Below are positions 57,188-64,000 of a stretch of 64,000 nt of DNA, piece by piece (position 1 is the first letter of the stretch; each line of letters opens with the position of its first letter). The notes beneath the pieces are model-generated. The model did no database searches. It was given only the letters and a program-made list of their open reading frames with translations, and was not told where the DNA came from. The position numbers and the translations under genes are program-made. Source of the stretch: Desulfocurvus vexinensis DSM 17965 (lineage in GTDB: Bacteria; Desulfobacterota; Desulfovibrionia; Desulfovibrionales; Desulfovibrionaceae); the NCBI RefSeq assembly GCF_000519125.1, contig NZ_JAEX01000012.1, positions 1-64,000 of the forward strand, written 5' to 3'.

Positions 57188-57193
57188 CTTTGT

Positions 57194-57769
57194 CTACCAG
57201 TTTTTGCAAAGAATCTCAAAGAAGGCCCGGGGATGCGCGCAGGCCGGGCACTCGTGCGGCGGCTCGGTGCCGTCGTGGACATAGCCGCAGTTGATACAGC
57301 GCCAGGCGGCCTTGGCGGGCCGGGAGAACACGCCGTTCTTCTCGATGTTGGCGATGAAGCCCCGGTAGCGCTCCTCGTGGAAGGCCTCGGCCTTGGCGAT
57401 GGCGCGCATGGCCGCCGCCACGGGCCCGAAGCCCTCCTCGTCGGCCACATGGGCGAACTCGGGGTACATCTCCTCCCACTCGTGGCGCTCGCCCTCGGCG
57501 GAGGCGTAGAGGTTCTCCAGGGTCGTGCCCAGCTTGCCCGCCGGGTAGGCCGCGCTGATCTGCACGTCGCCGCCTTCCAGGAACTTGAACAGGCGCTTGG
57601 CGTGCTCCTTCTCCTGGAGGGCGGTCTCCTGGAACACGCGCTCGATCTGCACGTAGCCGTCCTTCTTGGCGATGGACGCGAAGTAGTCGTAGCGGTTGCG
57701 GGCCTGGGATTCGCCTGCGAAGGCGATCAGGATGTTCTTCTCCGTCTTGGAGCCTTTGAGGGGTTTCAT
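57194..57769 (-). CDS. rbr: Rubrerythrin
   Basis: A 191-residue peroxide reductase. The N-terminal ferritin-like diiron domain carries paired Glu motifs (GESQARNRYDYFASIAKKDG, ETALQEKEHAKRLFKFL, EGERHEWEEMYPEF, EAFHEERYRGF). The C-terminal rubredoxin domain has CINCG and CPACAHP (about 160-180). It removes H2O2 formed by superoxide reductase. It has its own promoter at 57849-57877. Confidence 0.97.
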   Translation of the reverse strand: MKPLKGSKTEKNILIAFAGESQARNRYDYFASIAKKDGYVQIERVFQETALQEKEHAKRLFKFLEGGDVQISAAYPAGKLGTTLENLYASAEGERHEWEEMYPEFAHVADEEGFGPVAAAMRAIAKAEAFHEERYRGFIANIEKNGVFSRPAKAAWRCINCGYVHDGTEPPHECPACAHPRAFFEILCKNW

Positions 57770-57848
57770 GGCCGGAACCTCCTTGGATGGACCGCCCGGC
57801 GAGGCGGTGGGTTGTTGGGGGGAAAGGGAAAAATGCCAGCAACACCAG

Positions 57849-57877
57849 TCTATAGCGCCTCCGGGGAGGGGTGGCAA
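57849..57877 (-). promoter_or_regulatory. Promoter of rubrerythrin
   Basis: The minus strand shows TTGCCA (57872-57877), a 17-bp spacer, and TATAGA (57849-57854). Both boxes match at five of six positions. It overlaps the 3' end of the PilZ gene. Confidence 0.55.
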
Positions 57878-58263
57878 CCCGTCCCGGGGCCCGAGGCCGA
57901 GCCGCCGTCGAGCAGGCATTGCAGGTCGAAGACGCCGAAGGGCAGCTCCTGGTCGAAGGCCATGCCGAAGTCCGCCCCGGCCTGCCAGCGCACCACCCCG
58001 GCGCGCCGGGCGTCGCCCGCGGGCACCCCGGAAAAGCGCGTGTCCAGGACCAGGGTCTGGCCCTGGGCCGGGGCGGGCAGCCCGTCGCGCGGGCGCAGCC
58101 TGGCGCCGCCGGAGCTGATGTCCACGATGATCGCCTCGCGTACGGCGTTCTTCAGGTGCAGGGCGCAGATGTGGGTCAGGCCGTAGGCCTTGAGGGTGAT
58201 GCGCGGGTGGCGCCTGCGCTCGGCGTCGTCGCCGGGCGCGGCGTCCTGGTCAAAAGGGGTCAT
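57850..58263 (-). CDS. PilZ-domain protein
   Basis: A 137-residue single-domain protein. The c-di-GMP-binding signatures RRRHPRITL (about 17-25) and DISSGGARL (about 48-56) fit RxxxR and (D/N)xSxxG. The C-terminal part FGMAFDQELP is also typical. The ATG at 58263 follows GGAGG by 8 bases; an upstream in-frame ATG at 58314 has no such signal. It may read the c-di-GMP pool that the HD-GYP protein at 29311-30621 degrades. Confidence 0.88.
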   Translation of the reverse strand: MTPFDQDAAPGDDAERRRHPRITLKAYGLTHICALHLKNAVREAIIVDISSGGARLRPRDGLPAPAQGQTLVLDTRFSGVPAGDARRAGVVRWQAGADFGMAFDQELPFGVFDLQCLLDGGSASGPGTGCHPSPEAL

Positions 58264-58348
58264 TGTTTGGGCCTCCAGAAAACGGGTGGGGACACTTTCC
58301 AGTGTCCCCACCATAGCCCCTGGGGGCGTCCTGCGGCAAGGGGTTTGG

Positions 58349-60358
58349 CTATTCCTTGAACTTCTCCACCAGTCCCGAGAGCTTGCCGGCCATGTCGGCC
58401 ACCTCCTGGATGGCGTCGTTGGCCTGGGCGATGCGCTGGCTGATGCCCTGGGACAGCTCGTTGATGCCGTTGACGTTCAGGTTGATCTCCTCGCTGGTGG
58501 ACGACTGCTGCTCGGCGGCGGTGGCGATGGAGCGCACCATGTCGGCGATGGCGTCGGATTCGCTGACGATCTGCCCCAGCACGCGGCCCGCGTTCTCGGC
58601 CATGGTGCCGGTGTGCCCGGCGCGCTCGCGGGTGTTGCCCATTTCGGTCACGGCCTCGCGGGCGCTCTGCTGGATGGCGGTGATGGCCGCGTCCACCTCG
58701 CGGGTGGCGGTCATGGTCTTCTCGGCCAGCTTGCGCACCTCGTCGGCCACCACGGCGAAGCCCCGGCCCGCATCGCCCGCCCGCGCGGCTTCGATGGCCG
58801 CGTTGAGGGCCAAGAGGTTGGTCTGGTCGGCGATGTCGTTGATGACGCTCATCACCTGGCCGATGTTCTCGGCCTTGGTGGACAGGTCGGCCAAGCTCTG
58901 GGCCAGGGCCTCGATGGTCTGGGCCATGGCCCGGGTTTCCTCCACCGTGCGCCCGACCTCGGCGCCGCCTTCCTTGGCCACGGAGCTGGCGTTGTCCGAG
59001 GCGTCGGAGGCCTTGCCCGCGTTCTGGGCCACTTCGAGCACCGTGGCGTTCATCTCCTCCATGGCCGTGGCCACCTGGGCCGTCTGCCCGGCGGTGCGTT
59101 CCATGCCCGCCGTGACCTCGCGCATCTGCCCGGTGAGCTCGCCTGCGGCCTGGGAGAGCTGGGTGGCCACCTGGGTCACCTCGTTGGCCACCAGGAGCAG
59201 GTTCTCGCGCTGGGCGCGGATGCGCGCCTTGTCACGCTCCTCCTGGGTCAGGTCGATCATCATGCCGATGGCCCCGACGATGGCGCCGTGGGCGTCGCGC
59301 AGGGCCGAGATCTCGTAGTGCAGCGGGAACGTCACGCCGTCGGCGCGCACGTATTGCATCTGGCCGCTGCGGCTGCGCCCCGAGGCGATGACCCCGGCGG
59401 CGATGGCCTCGCCGCCGTCGGCAGGCAGCACCTGGGACACGGTGCGGCCCTCGAGCTCTTCCTTGGCCTTGCCCAGGATGTTGCGCATGGGCGCGTTGAC
59501 GTAGGTGATGCGCTCGTCGTTGTCGGTGACGAACAGCGGGATGATGATGCCTTGGAGCACGCCGCGGTTGTATTCGAGCTGGTCCTGCACGGTCTTGACC
59601 ATGGCCTTGAGGTTGCCGGCCAGGCTGGCCAGCTCGTCGCGCCCGCGGACCTCGAATTCGGCGGAGTAGTCGCCGCCGCGGATGCGGTCGCTGACCTGGG
59701 CGATGGTCACGATCTTGCTGATGACGATGCGCCGGATGAACAGGCCGAGCATGGCCAGCAGGAACAGCGCCCCGCCCGCCGAGATGAGCGCGGAGATGCG
59801 CTCGGAGGAGGTGACCTGCTCCATCTGGTGCGACACGTCCTGGAACAGGATCATGGAGCCCAGGATGGGCTGGGACGCGCCGTGGCAGTGGTGGCAGGTC
59901 TTTTCGTTGGGAATGGTGTCCACGGCCACGAAATACGGCGTGCCGTCGATCTTCAGGGTCCTGCCCGTGTGGGTGGGCGTGCGCAGGCTGCCCTGGAGCA
60001 TGGTGGCGAAGCCGGGGTCGTCGTACAGGGCCACGAGGTCCTTGCGCAGGTCGTCCGGACGCGTGGAATAGGTGACGTTGCCCCGGAAGTTGGTCAGGTA
60101 CACGGTCACGTCCGGGTAGTTGGCCGCGACCTTGTCGAGCTGCGCCGCCGTGCCCTTGTTGTCGCCGATGCGCATGGGCTCGGCGATGGCGCTGAGCAGG
60201 ATGGACGAGGTCTTGACGGCGGAGACGTCGATGAGCTCGTTGGTGGAGTCGCGGTGCAGCGAGGAGACCGTGATGTTCAGGATCACGAAGGTCAGCACGG
60301 TGACCAGCGAGACCGGTATGATGATCTTCGCGCCGAGGGAGGCTCGAAGCAGGTTCAT
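58349..60358 (-). CDS. Heme-binding methyl-accepting chemotaxis protein (DcrA-like)
   Basis: A 669-residue receptor. It has a membrane segment (about 10-32), a periplasmic domain with a c-type heme site CHHCH (residues about 153-157), a second membrane segment (about 188-208) and HAMP (about 208-262). A PAS domain follows (about 270-375; [22 protein letters not shown]), then the MCP hairpin (tip [19 protein letters not shown] near 510). A covalent periplasmic heme is the hallmark of DcrA-type redox/oxygen receptors in Desulfovibrio. It lies 21 bp after a tetraheme cytochrome gene, suggesting the cytochrome is its partner. Confidence 0.93.
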   Translation of the reverse strand: MNLLRASLGAKIIIPVSLVTVLTFVILNITVSSLHRDSTNELIDVSAVKTSSILLSAIAEPMRIGDNKGTAAQLDKVAANYPDVTVYLTNFRGNVTYSTRPDDLRKDLVALYDDPGFATMLQGSLRTPTHTGRTLKIDGTPYFVAVDTIPNEKTCHHCHGASQPILGSMILFQDVSHQMEQVTSSERISALISAGGALFLLAMLGLFIRRIVISKIVTIAQVSDRIRGGDYSAEFEVRGRDELASLAGNLKAMVKTVQDQLEYNRGVLQGIIIPLFVTDNDERITYVNAPMRNILGKAKEELEGRTVSQVLPADGGEAIAAGVIASGRSRSGQMQYVRADGVTFPLHYEISALRDAHGAIVGAIGMMIDLTQEERDKARIRAQRENLLLVANEVTQVATQLSQAAGELTGQMREVTAGMERTAGQTAQVATAMEEMNATVLEVAQNAGKASDASDNASSVAKEGGAEVGRTVEETRAMAQTIEALAQSLADLSTKAENIGQVMSVINDIADQTNLLALNAAIEAARAGDAGRGFAVVADEVRKLAEKTMTATREVDAAITAIQQSAREAVTEMGNTRERAGHTGTMAENAGRVLGQIVSESDAIADMVRSIATAAEQQSSTSEEINLNVNGINELSQGISQRIAQANDAIQEVADMAGKLSGLVEKFKE

Positions 60359-60379
60359 GACGCGTACCCCCGTGGCTTG

Positions 60380-60850
60380 CTAGTGGGCGCCGCCGTAGAT
60401 GAGCGGCTTGAAGTTGAACGCGCCGACACGCTCCTCGTTGTGGCAGGAGGTGCAGTCGTCCATGGTCAGCTTGCGCTTGATGAGCTCAGGGTCGCCCTGC
60501 TCGGCATGCTCCGATCCGGGGCCGTGGCAGACCTCGCACCCGGCGTGGCCCATCTCGGGGGTCTGCTCGAAGCTGACGAAGCCCCCGGGGCGGCCATAGC
60601 CGGTGGTGTGGCAGCTGTAGCACTCCTGCACCTCTTGCGGGGTCAGGTCCGAGGCCATGATCTTGATGCTATGGTCGGAGTGGGATTTCTTGGCGTATTT
60701 GGTGAAGTTCTCGTATTGCTCCTCGTGGCATTCCCCGCACACGGCGGAGCCCACGTAGGTAGACTGCTCCTGCTGGGCCCCCACGCCCAGCGCAAGCCAC
60801 AACACGGCCAGCACCGCACACCCGGCAGACACAAGAAACCGATTTTTCAT
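60380..60850 (-). CDS. Periplasmic tetraheme cytochrome c
   Basis: A 156-residue secreted cytochrome. It has a signal peptide (about 1-25) and four CXXCH sites: CGECH (38-42), CYSCH (77-81), CEVCH (105-109) and CTSCH (133-137). The arrangement resembles the cytochrome c554-like family rather than tetraheme cytochrome c3. It is the first gene of a two-gene transcript with the heme chemoreceptor. GGGAGGAAACC precedes the start. Confidence 0.93.
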   Translation of the reverse strand: MKNRFLVSAGCAVLAVLWLALGVGAQQEQSTYVGSAVCGECHEEQYENFTKYAKKSHSDHSIKIMASDLTPQEVQECYSCHTTGYGRPGGFVSFEQTPEMGHAGCEVCHGPGSEHAEQGDPELIKRKLTMDDCTSCHNEERVGAFNFKPLIYGGAH

Positions 60851-60880
60851 GGTTTCCTCCCGCTTTGTTAGGCCTACAAC

Positions 60881-60909
60881 CCTATTGCCTCATCCGTCCT
60901 TTTTGTCAA
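60881..60909 (-). promoter_or_regulatory. Promoter of the cytochrome/heme-chemoreceptor operon
   Basis: The minus strand shows TTGACA (60904-60909), a 17-bp spacer, and AATAGG (60881-60886), 30 bp before the cytochrome start. Confidence 0.45.
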
Positions 60910-61238
60910 ACCCTCAAAACCCCCGGCACGGCGAGGCCTCGCGCTGACAGTATTGTTAACGGTGTGTATTCAATCGGCAAAATCTGGGCATTTCTTTGGG
61001 GGGCGTGGCGGACTTTTTTGTGCTGGCGCCTGCGCGGCGCCGCGCGGGGCAAGGGGAAACCGGCTGGGGCGGCGGGGCGTCGCCCGGGGCCGGGGCAGAG
61101 CGTGGGCTGGCGCGGGCAGCAAGGGCGGCGCGGGGGCGGCAGGGGCGGGGCGGGCTGGCCGCCCGGAGCAGAGGCAAGGCTGGCCGGGCCCGCGGCAACG
61201 GTCGCCCGGGGCACCGCCGCCGCCCGGAGCCCGGCATG
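60910..61238. other. Intergenic stretch, no gene seen
   Basis: AT-rich near 60950-60970, then very GC-rich without a recognisable reading frame, up to the rny terminator. Confidence 0.5.
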
Positions 61239-61270
61239 AAAAAGGCCGGGCAGGAAGCTCCTGCCCGGCC
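61239..61270 (-). terminator. Rho-independent terminator of rny
   Basis: On the minus strand a perfect 12-bp stem GGCCGGGCAGGA/TCCTGCCCGGCC with a 3-nt loop (61244-61270) is followed by TTTTT, 26 bp past the rny stop. Confidence 0.92.
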
Positions 61271-61296
61271 CCGGGAAGCGGCGAAGGGAGGGGCGG

Positions 61297-62856
61297 CTAC
61301 TTGGCGTAGCCCACGGCGCGGCGCTCGCGGATCAGCGTCACGCGGATCTGACCCGGGTAGGTCAGGTTTTCCTCGATGCGCTTGGCGATGTCCTTGCACA
61401 GGATGTGCGTCTGGTCGTCGTCCACCTTGTCGGAATCGACCATGACGCGGATTTCGCGCCCGGCCTGGATGGCGTAGGCCTTGGACACGCCCTCGAAGCC
61501 GGTGGCGATGCCCTCGAGCTCCTCCAGGCGCTTGACGTAGTTCTCCAGCAGCTCCTTGCGGGCGCCGGGGCGGGCGCCGGACAGGCTGTCCGCCGCCTGC
61601 ACCAGCACGGCCAGGGGCGTGGTGGGCGCGGTGTCCTCGTGGTGGGCGGCGATGGCGTGGATGATGTCCTTGCTCTCGCCGTACTTCTTGGCCAGGTCCG
61701 CGCCGATGAGGGCGTGGGGGCCTTCGACCTCGTGGTCCACGGCCTTGCCGATGTCGTGCAGCAGCCCGGCGCGCTTGGCCTTCTTCACGTCCAGGTTCAG
61801 CTCGGCGGCCATGATGCCGCACAGCGAGGCGACCTCCAGGGAGTGCTGGAGCACGTTCTGGGAGAAGCTCGTGCGGTACTGGAGCTGGCCCAGCAGGCGG
61901 ATGATATCGGGGTGGATGCCGTGCACGCCCACGTCGAAGGTCGCCTGCTCGCCGATCTCGCGCAGCTTGACGTCCATCTCCTGCTCGACCTTCTTGACCA
62001 CGTCCTCGATGCGCGCGGGGTGGATGCGCCCGTCGGAGATGAGCCGCTCCAGGGAGAGCTTGGCGATCTGGCGGCGCAGGGGCGAGAAGGCCGAGAGCAC
62101 CACCGTCTCGGGGGTGTCGTCGATGATCAGGTCCACGCCGGTGGCGGCCTCCAGGGCGCGGATGTTGCGGCCCTCGCGGCCGATGATGCGGCCCTTCATG
62201 TCCTCGCTGGGCAGGGTCACGGTGGCCACGGTGTTCTCGCCCACGAAGTCGCCCGCGTAGCGCTGCACCGCCGAGGCCAGGATGTCCTTGGCCTTGCGGT
62301 CGGCGGTCTCCGAGGCCTCGACCTCGATCTGGCGGATCATCCGCGCCGCGTCGTGGCGCGTCTGGGACTCGATCTCGTCGAGCAGGCGGCGTCTGGCCTC
62401 CTCGGCGGTCAGGCCGGAAATTTCCTCGAGCTTGCGGCGCTGCTCCTCGGCCTGGCCTTCGAGCAGGGCCTCCTGCTCCGCGAGCTGACGCTCCTGGCGC
62501 GACAGGCGCTTTTCCAGGGCCACCAGCTCCGAGTCCTTCTGGTTCAGCTTCTCGACCTTGTTCTCCAGGCGCTCCTCGCGCTCCTGGGCCTTGGCCTCGC
62601 GGCGGCCCATTTCGCGTTCGCGGTCCTTGAACTCGGCCTGCATCTCGCGCTTGAGCTCCAGGATTTCGTCCTGGGCCTGGAGCATGTATTCCTTGCGCTC
62701 GGCCTGGGCGTCCTTGCGGGCTTCGTCGAGAATGCGGTCGGCGAGATCCTTGGCCCCTTCGAGCCGTTTGGAGGCGATGTACTGGTGCAGCAGATAGCCG
62801 CCGCCCGCGCCCGCGACCACTCCGGACAGGGCAATGAGAATGATTTCGACGCTCAT
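61297..62856 (-). CDS. rny: Ribonuclease Y
   Basis: A 519-residue membrane-anchored endoribonuclease that starts mRNA decay. It has an N-terminal helix (about 4-24), a long charged coiled coil (about 28-195), a KH domain (about 205-270; GRIIGREGRNIRALEAATGVDLIIDD) and an HD domain (about 335-430). The HD domain contains HSLEVASLCGIMAAEL and LLHDIGKAVDHE with the catalytic HD near 367. It ends RRAVGYAK, as typical. Same strand as the 6S RNA and zap genes, 264 bp downstream of the RNA. Confidence 0.97.
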   Translation of the reverse strand: MSVEIILIALSGVVAGAGGGYLLHQYIASKRLEGAKDLADRILDEARKDAQAERKEYMLQAQDEILELKREMQAEFKDREREMGRREAKAQEREERLENKVEKLNQKDSELVALEKRLSRQERQLAEQEALLEGQAEEQRRKLEEISGLTAEEARRRLLDEIESQTRHDAARMIRQIEVEASETADRKAKDILASAVQRYAGDFVGENTVATVTLPSEDMKGRIIGREGRNIRALEAATGVDLIIDDTPETVVLSAFSPLRRQIAKLSLERLISDGRIHPARIEDVVKKVEQEMDVKLREIGEQATFDVGVHGIHPDIIRLLGQLQYRTSFSQNVLQHSLEVASLCGIMAAELNLDVKKAKRAGLLHDIGKAVDHEVEGPHALIGADLAKKYGESKDIIHAIAAHHEDTAPTTPLAVLVQAADSLSGARPGARKELLENYVKRLEELEGIATGFEGVSKAYAIQAGREIRVMVDSDKVDDDQTHILCKDIAKRIEENLTYPGQIRVTLIRERRAVGYAK

Positions 62857-63120
62857 GGCGCCCTCCCTTATAGACGACGGGCTGCCGCCTGCCCGTTGAT
62901 GATCCGGCCTGGCCCCGACGCAAACGGGGCCCGCCTGCGGCGGTCTGTATAAAACGGGAGGCGTTGTTGCGAAGAAGTGGCCCGGCGCCGGAAGAGGGGG
63001 CGCCGAGGGGTCTGTTGCGCCGCCGGGGGGCGGCCAGAAGGCGAGGGCGAGGCCGGGCGTGGCGAGAGGTTGGTGTTCGGGGCCAATACGGGTTGAGGTT
63101 GTCGGGCTGCTATATGTGTG

Positions 63121-63297
63121 TCCCCGGGAGGCCGTGTCGCTGGCCGTCTTGAACCTTGCTTGCGCAAGGTGGGCGCCGCTGTGTCCGCCGTCAGGCTCCC
63201 CGCGATGCGGGTCTGCGCACGGGTGGACCGTCGAGTGGCTCCCGTTTGTGTCGTATCGGCTCAGAGACGGGCCAAACGATCACGCACGCCCCAGGGA
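63121..63297 (-). ncRNA. ssrS: 6S RNA
   Basis: A 177-nt minus-strand RNA. The 5' side of the central bubble reads CTGAGCCGATA, nearly identical to E. coli 6S RNA. The 3' side has CACCTTG and AAGGTTCAAG followed by GCCAGCGACACGGC, again the 6S pattern. The ends close a terminal stem (TCCCTGGGG with CTCCCGGGGA, then CGTG with CACG). 6S RNA mimics an open promoter and sequesters the housekeeping RNA polymerase in stationary phase. It begins 7 nt past the zapA stop, the location known from many Proteobacteria, so it is probably processed from a zapA transcript as well as having its own promoter. Ends are estimated from the stem. Confidence 0.9.
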
Positions 63298-63303
63298 AAG
63301 ATG

Positions 63304-63585
63304 TCAAACGCCTGCCTGTGTGTCTTCCGCCTTCTCTATCCGCTCCGCAAGGCCTCCGAGGCGCTTTTCGAGCTCCGCGAGCCTCTTGGAGTTCTGCAAC
63401 AGATCGTCCGCCAGCCCGAGGGCCAGGAACGTGAGCAACTTCTCCTTGCTCAACCGCCTGCCGTGTTGCGTCAGCTCCCTATATCGTTCTTCAAGCAGCT
63501 CCTTGGCCGCCTGGACACGCTCATGGTCCGCCTGGGCCTTGAAGGAAACCTCAAGTTCCAGGACGGAGAGGGTGTAGCTCGGCAT
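63304..63585 (-). CDS. zapA: Cell-division protein ZapA
   Basis: A 93-residue FtsZ-ring-associated protein. The N-terminal globular part (PSYTLSVLELEVSFKAQADHERVQAAKELLEERY-type, about 1-40) is followed by a coiled coil (about 48-90). The ATG at 63585 follows GGGAG by 6 bases. It is preceded by a ZapB-like gene (16 bp gap) and followed by 6S RNA. Confidence 0.85.
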   Translation of the reverse strand: MPSYTLSVLELEVSFKAQADHERVQAAKELLEERYRELTQHGRRLSKEKLLTFLALGLADDLLQNSKRLAELEKRLGGLAERIEKAEDTQAGV

Positions 63586-63601
63586 GACAAGCTCCCGCAA
63601 C

Positions 63602-63832
63602 TCAGGCGGTCTCGTCCTGCAGCTTCTGCAAGAGCCCGTCGATGCGCGCGAGCACTTCCTCCTTGGAGGCACGTTCACGTTCCAGGTCTTCGCGCAGGCG
63701 CCGGTTCTCGGCCATCAGGTCTTCCTGGCCGCGCTGCGCTTCCTCCCGCAAACGGGCGTTGTCCTCCTTGAGGGCTGCCACTCGCGTCAAAAGCGACTCG
63801 ATCTTGCTTTCCAAACGACTCAGCATTTCCAT
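63602..63832 (-). CDS. ZapB-like coiled-coil protein
   Basis: A 76-residue protein that is almost entirely one coiled coil with heptads of Leu and charged residues (LSRLESKIESLLTRVAALKEDN onward in positions 4-70), like ZapB. It pairs with zapA directly downstream. The start could be 63832 or the in-frame ATG at 63826; neither has a strong Shine-Dalgarno. Confidence 0.7.
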   Translation of the reverse strand: MEMLSRLESKIESLLTRVAALKEDNARLREEAQRGQEDLMAENRRLREDLERERASKEEVLARIDGLLQKLQDETA

Positions 63833-63869
63833 ACCCCGGAATTATCCTGTTCGCCTTTCGAAATCAATC

Positions 63870-64000
<131 letters not shown>

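Noticed and set aside
62857-63120. Additional small RNA or promoter between rny and 6S RNA
   Set aside because: A TATA-like stretch near 62947 lacks a matching -35 at proper spacing; not strong enough to report.

Overview
This is a GC-rich (roughly 70%) bacterial chromosome segment whose gene content points to a sulfate-reducing member of the Desulfovibrionaceae or a close relative. The main indicators are a superoxide reductase-rubredoxin-flavodiiron oxidase cluster beside cytochrome bd and rubrerythrin, a chemoreceptor carrying a c-type heme motif next to a tetraheme cytochrome, a SahR-type ArsR/methyltransferase regulator fused to an ahcY operon, NifU/NifS sulfur handling, short-form ThiC, and LutABC lactate oxidation. 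The assignment is by gene content only; no phylogeny was run. Most genes are on the minus strand.

Layout. 1-5040: a cut-off chemoreceptor and a large hybrid histidine kinase. 5298-5542: tRNA-Gln and tRNA-Glu with promoter and terminator. 5566-7471: two small minus-strand genes and a solute-binding protein. 7528-9965: sahR-ahcY with a promoter overlapped by a dyad. 10158-15502: a four-gene arginine-to-spermidine pathway (speA, carboxynorspermidine synthase, nspC, speB). 15863-19833: nifU-nifS-cysK-cysE on the plus strand. 19938-22832: a Cu+ ATPase behind a small Cys-rich protein and a Fur-like box. 23095-31968: cmk/hisC, a flavin-type oxidoreductase, an SLC13 permease, ftsEX, an HD-GYP protein and a lone trpB. 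That trpB sits behind a classical trp attenuator (leader peptide, competing stems, terminator) that has not usually been annotated for single-gene trpB units.

32541-39543 is the most accessory part: an SGNH hydrolase, a lower-GC Fic protein followed by unusual AT-rich dyads, two tiny membrane proteins flanking an RlmD-type methyltransferase, and an isolated three-gene phage tail-tip cassette. 39705-52428 holds topB, a secreted small protein, a chemoreceptor, lutABC, thiC-lgt, an RdgC homologue that looks split into two genes, and a VOC protein.

52786-60909 is an oxygen and redox block: cydAB, dfx-rub-roo, rubrerythrin, a PilZ protein, and a tetraheme cytochrome plus heme chemoreceptor. 61239-64000 is housekeeping: rny, a 6S RNA (63121-63297, read from its conserved bubble and terminal-stem sequence), zapA, a ZapB-like coiled coil, and the 3' end of glmU. 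Many units end in strong GC-rich hairpins, some without a U-tract. No IS element, CRISPR array, rRNA or integrase was seen.
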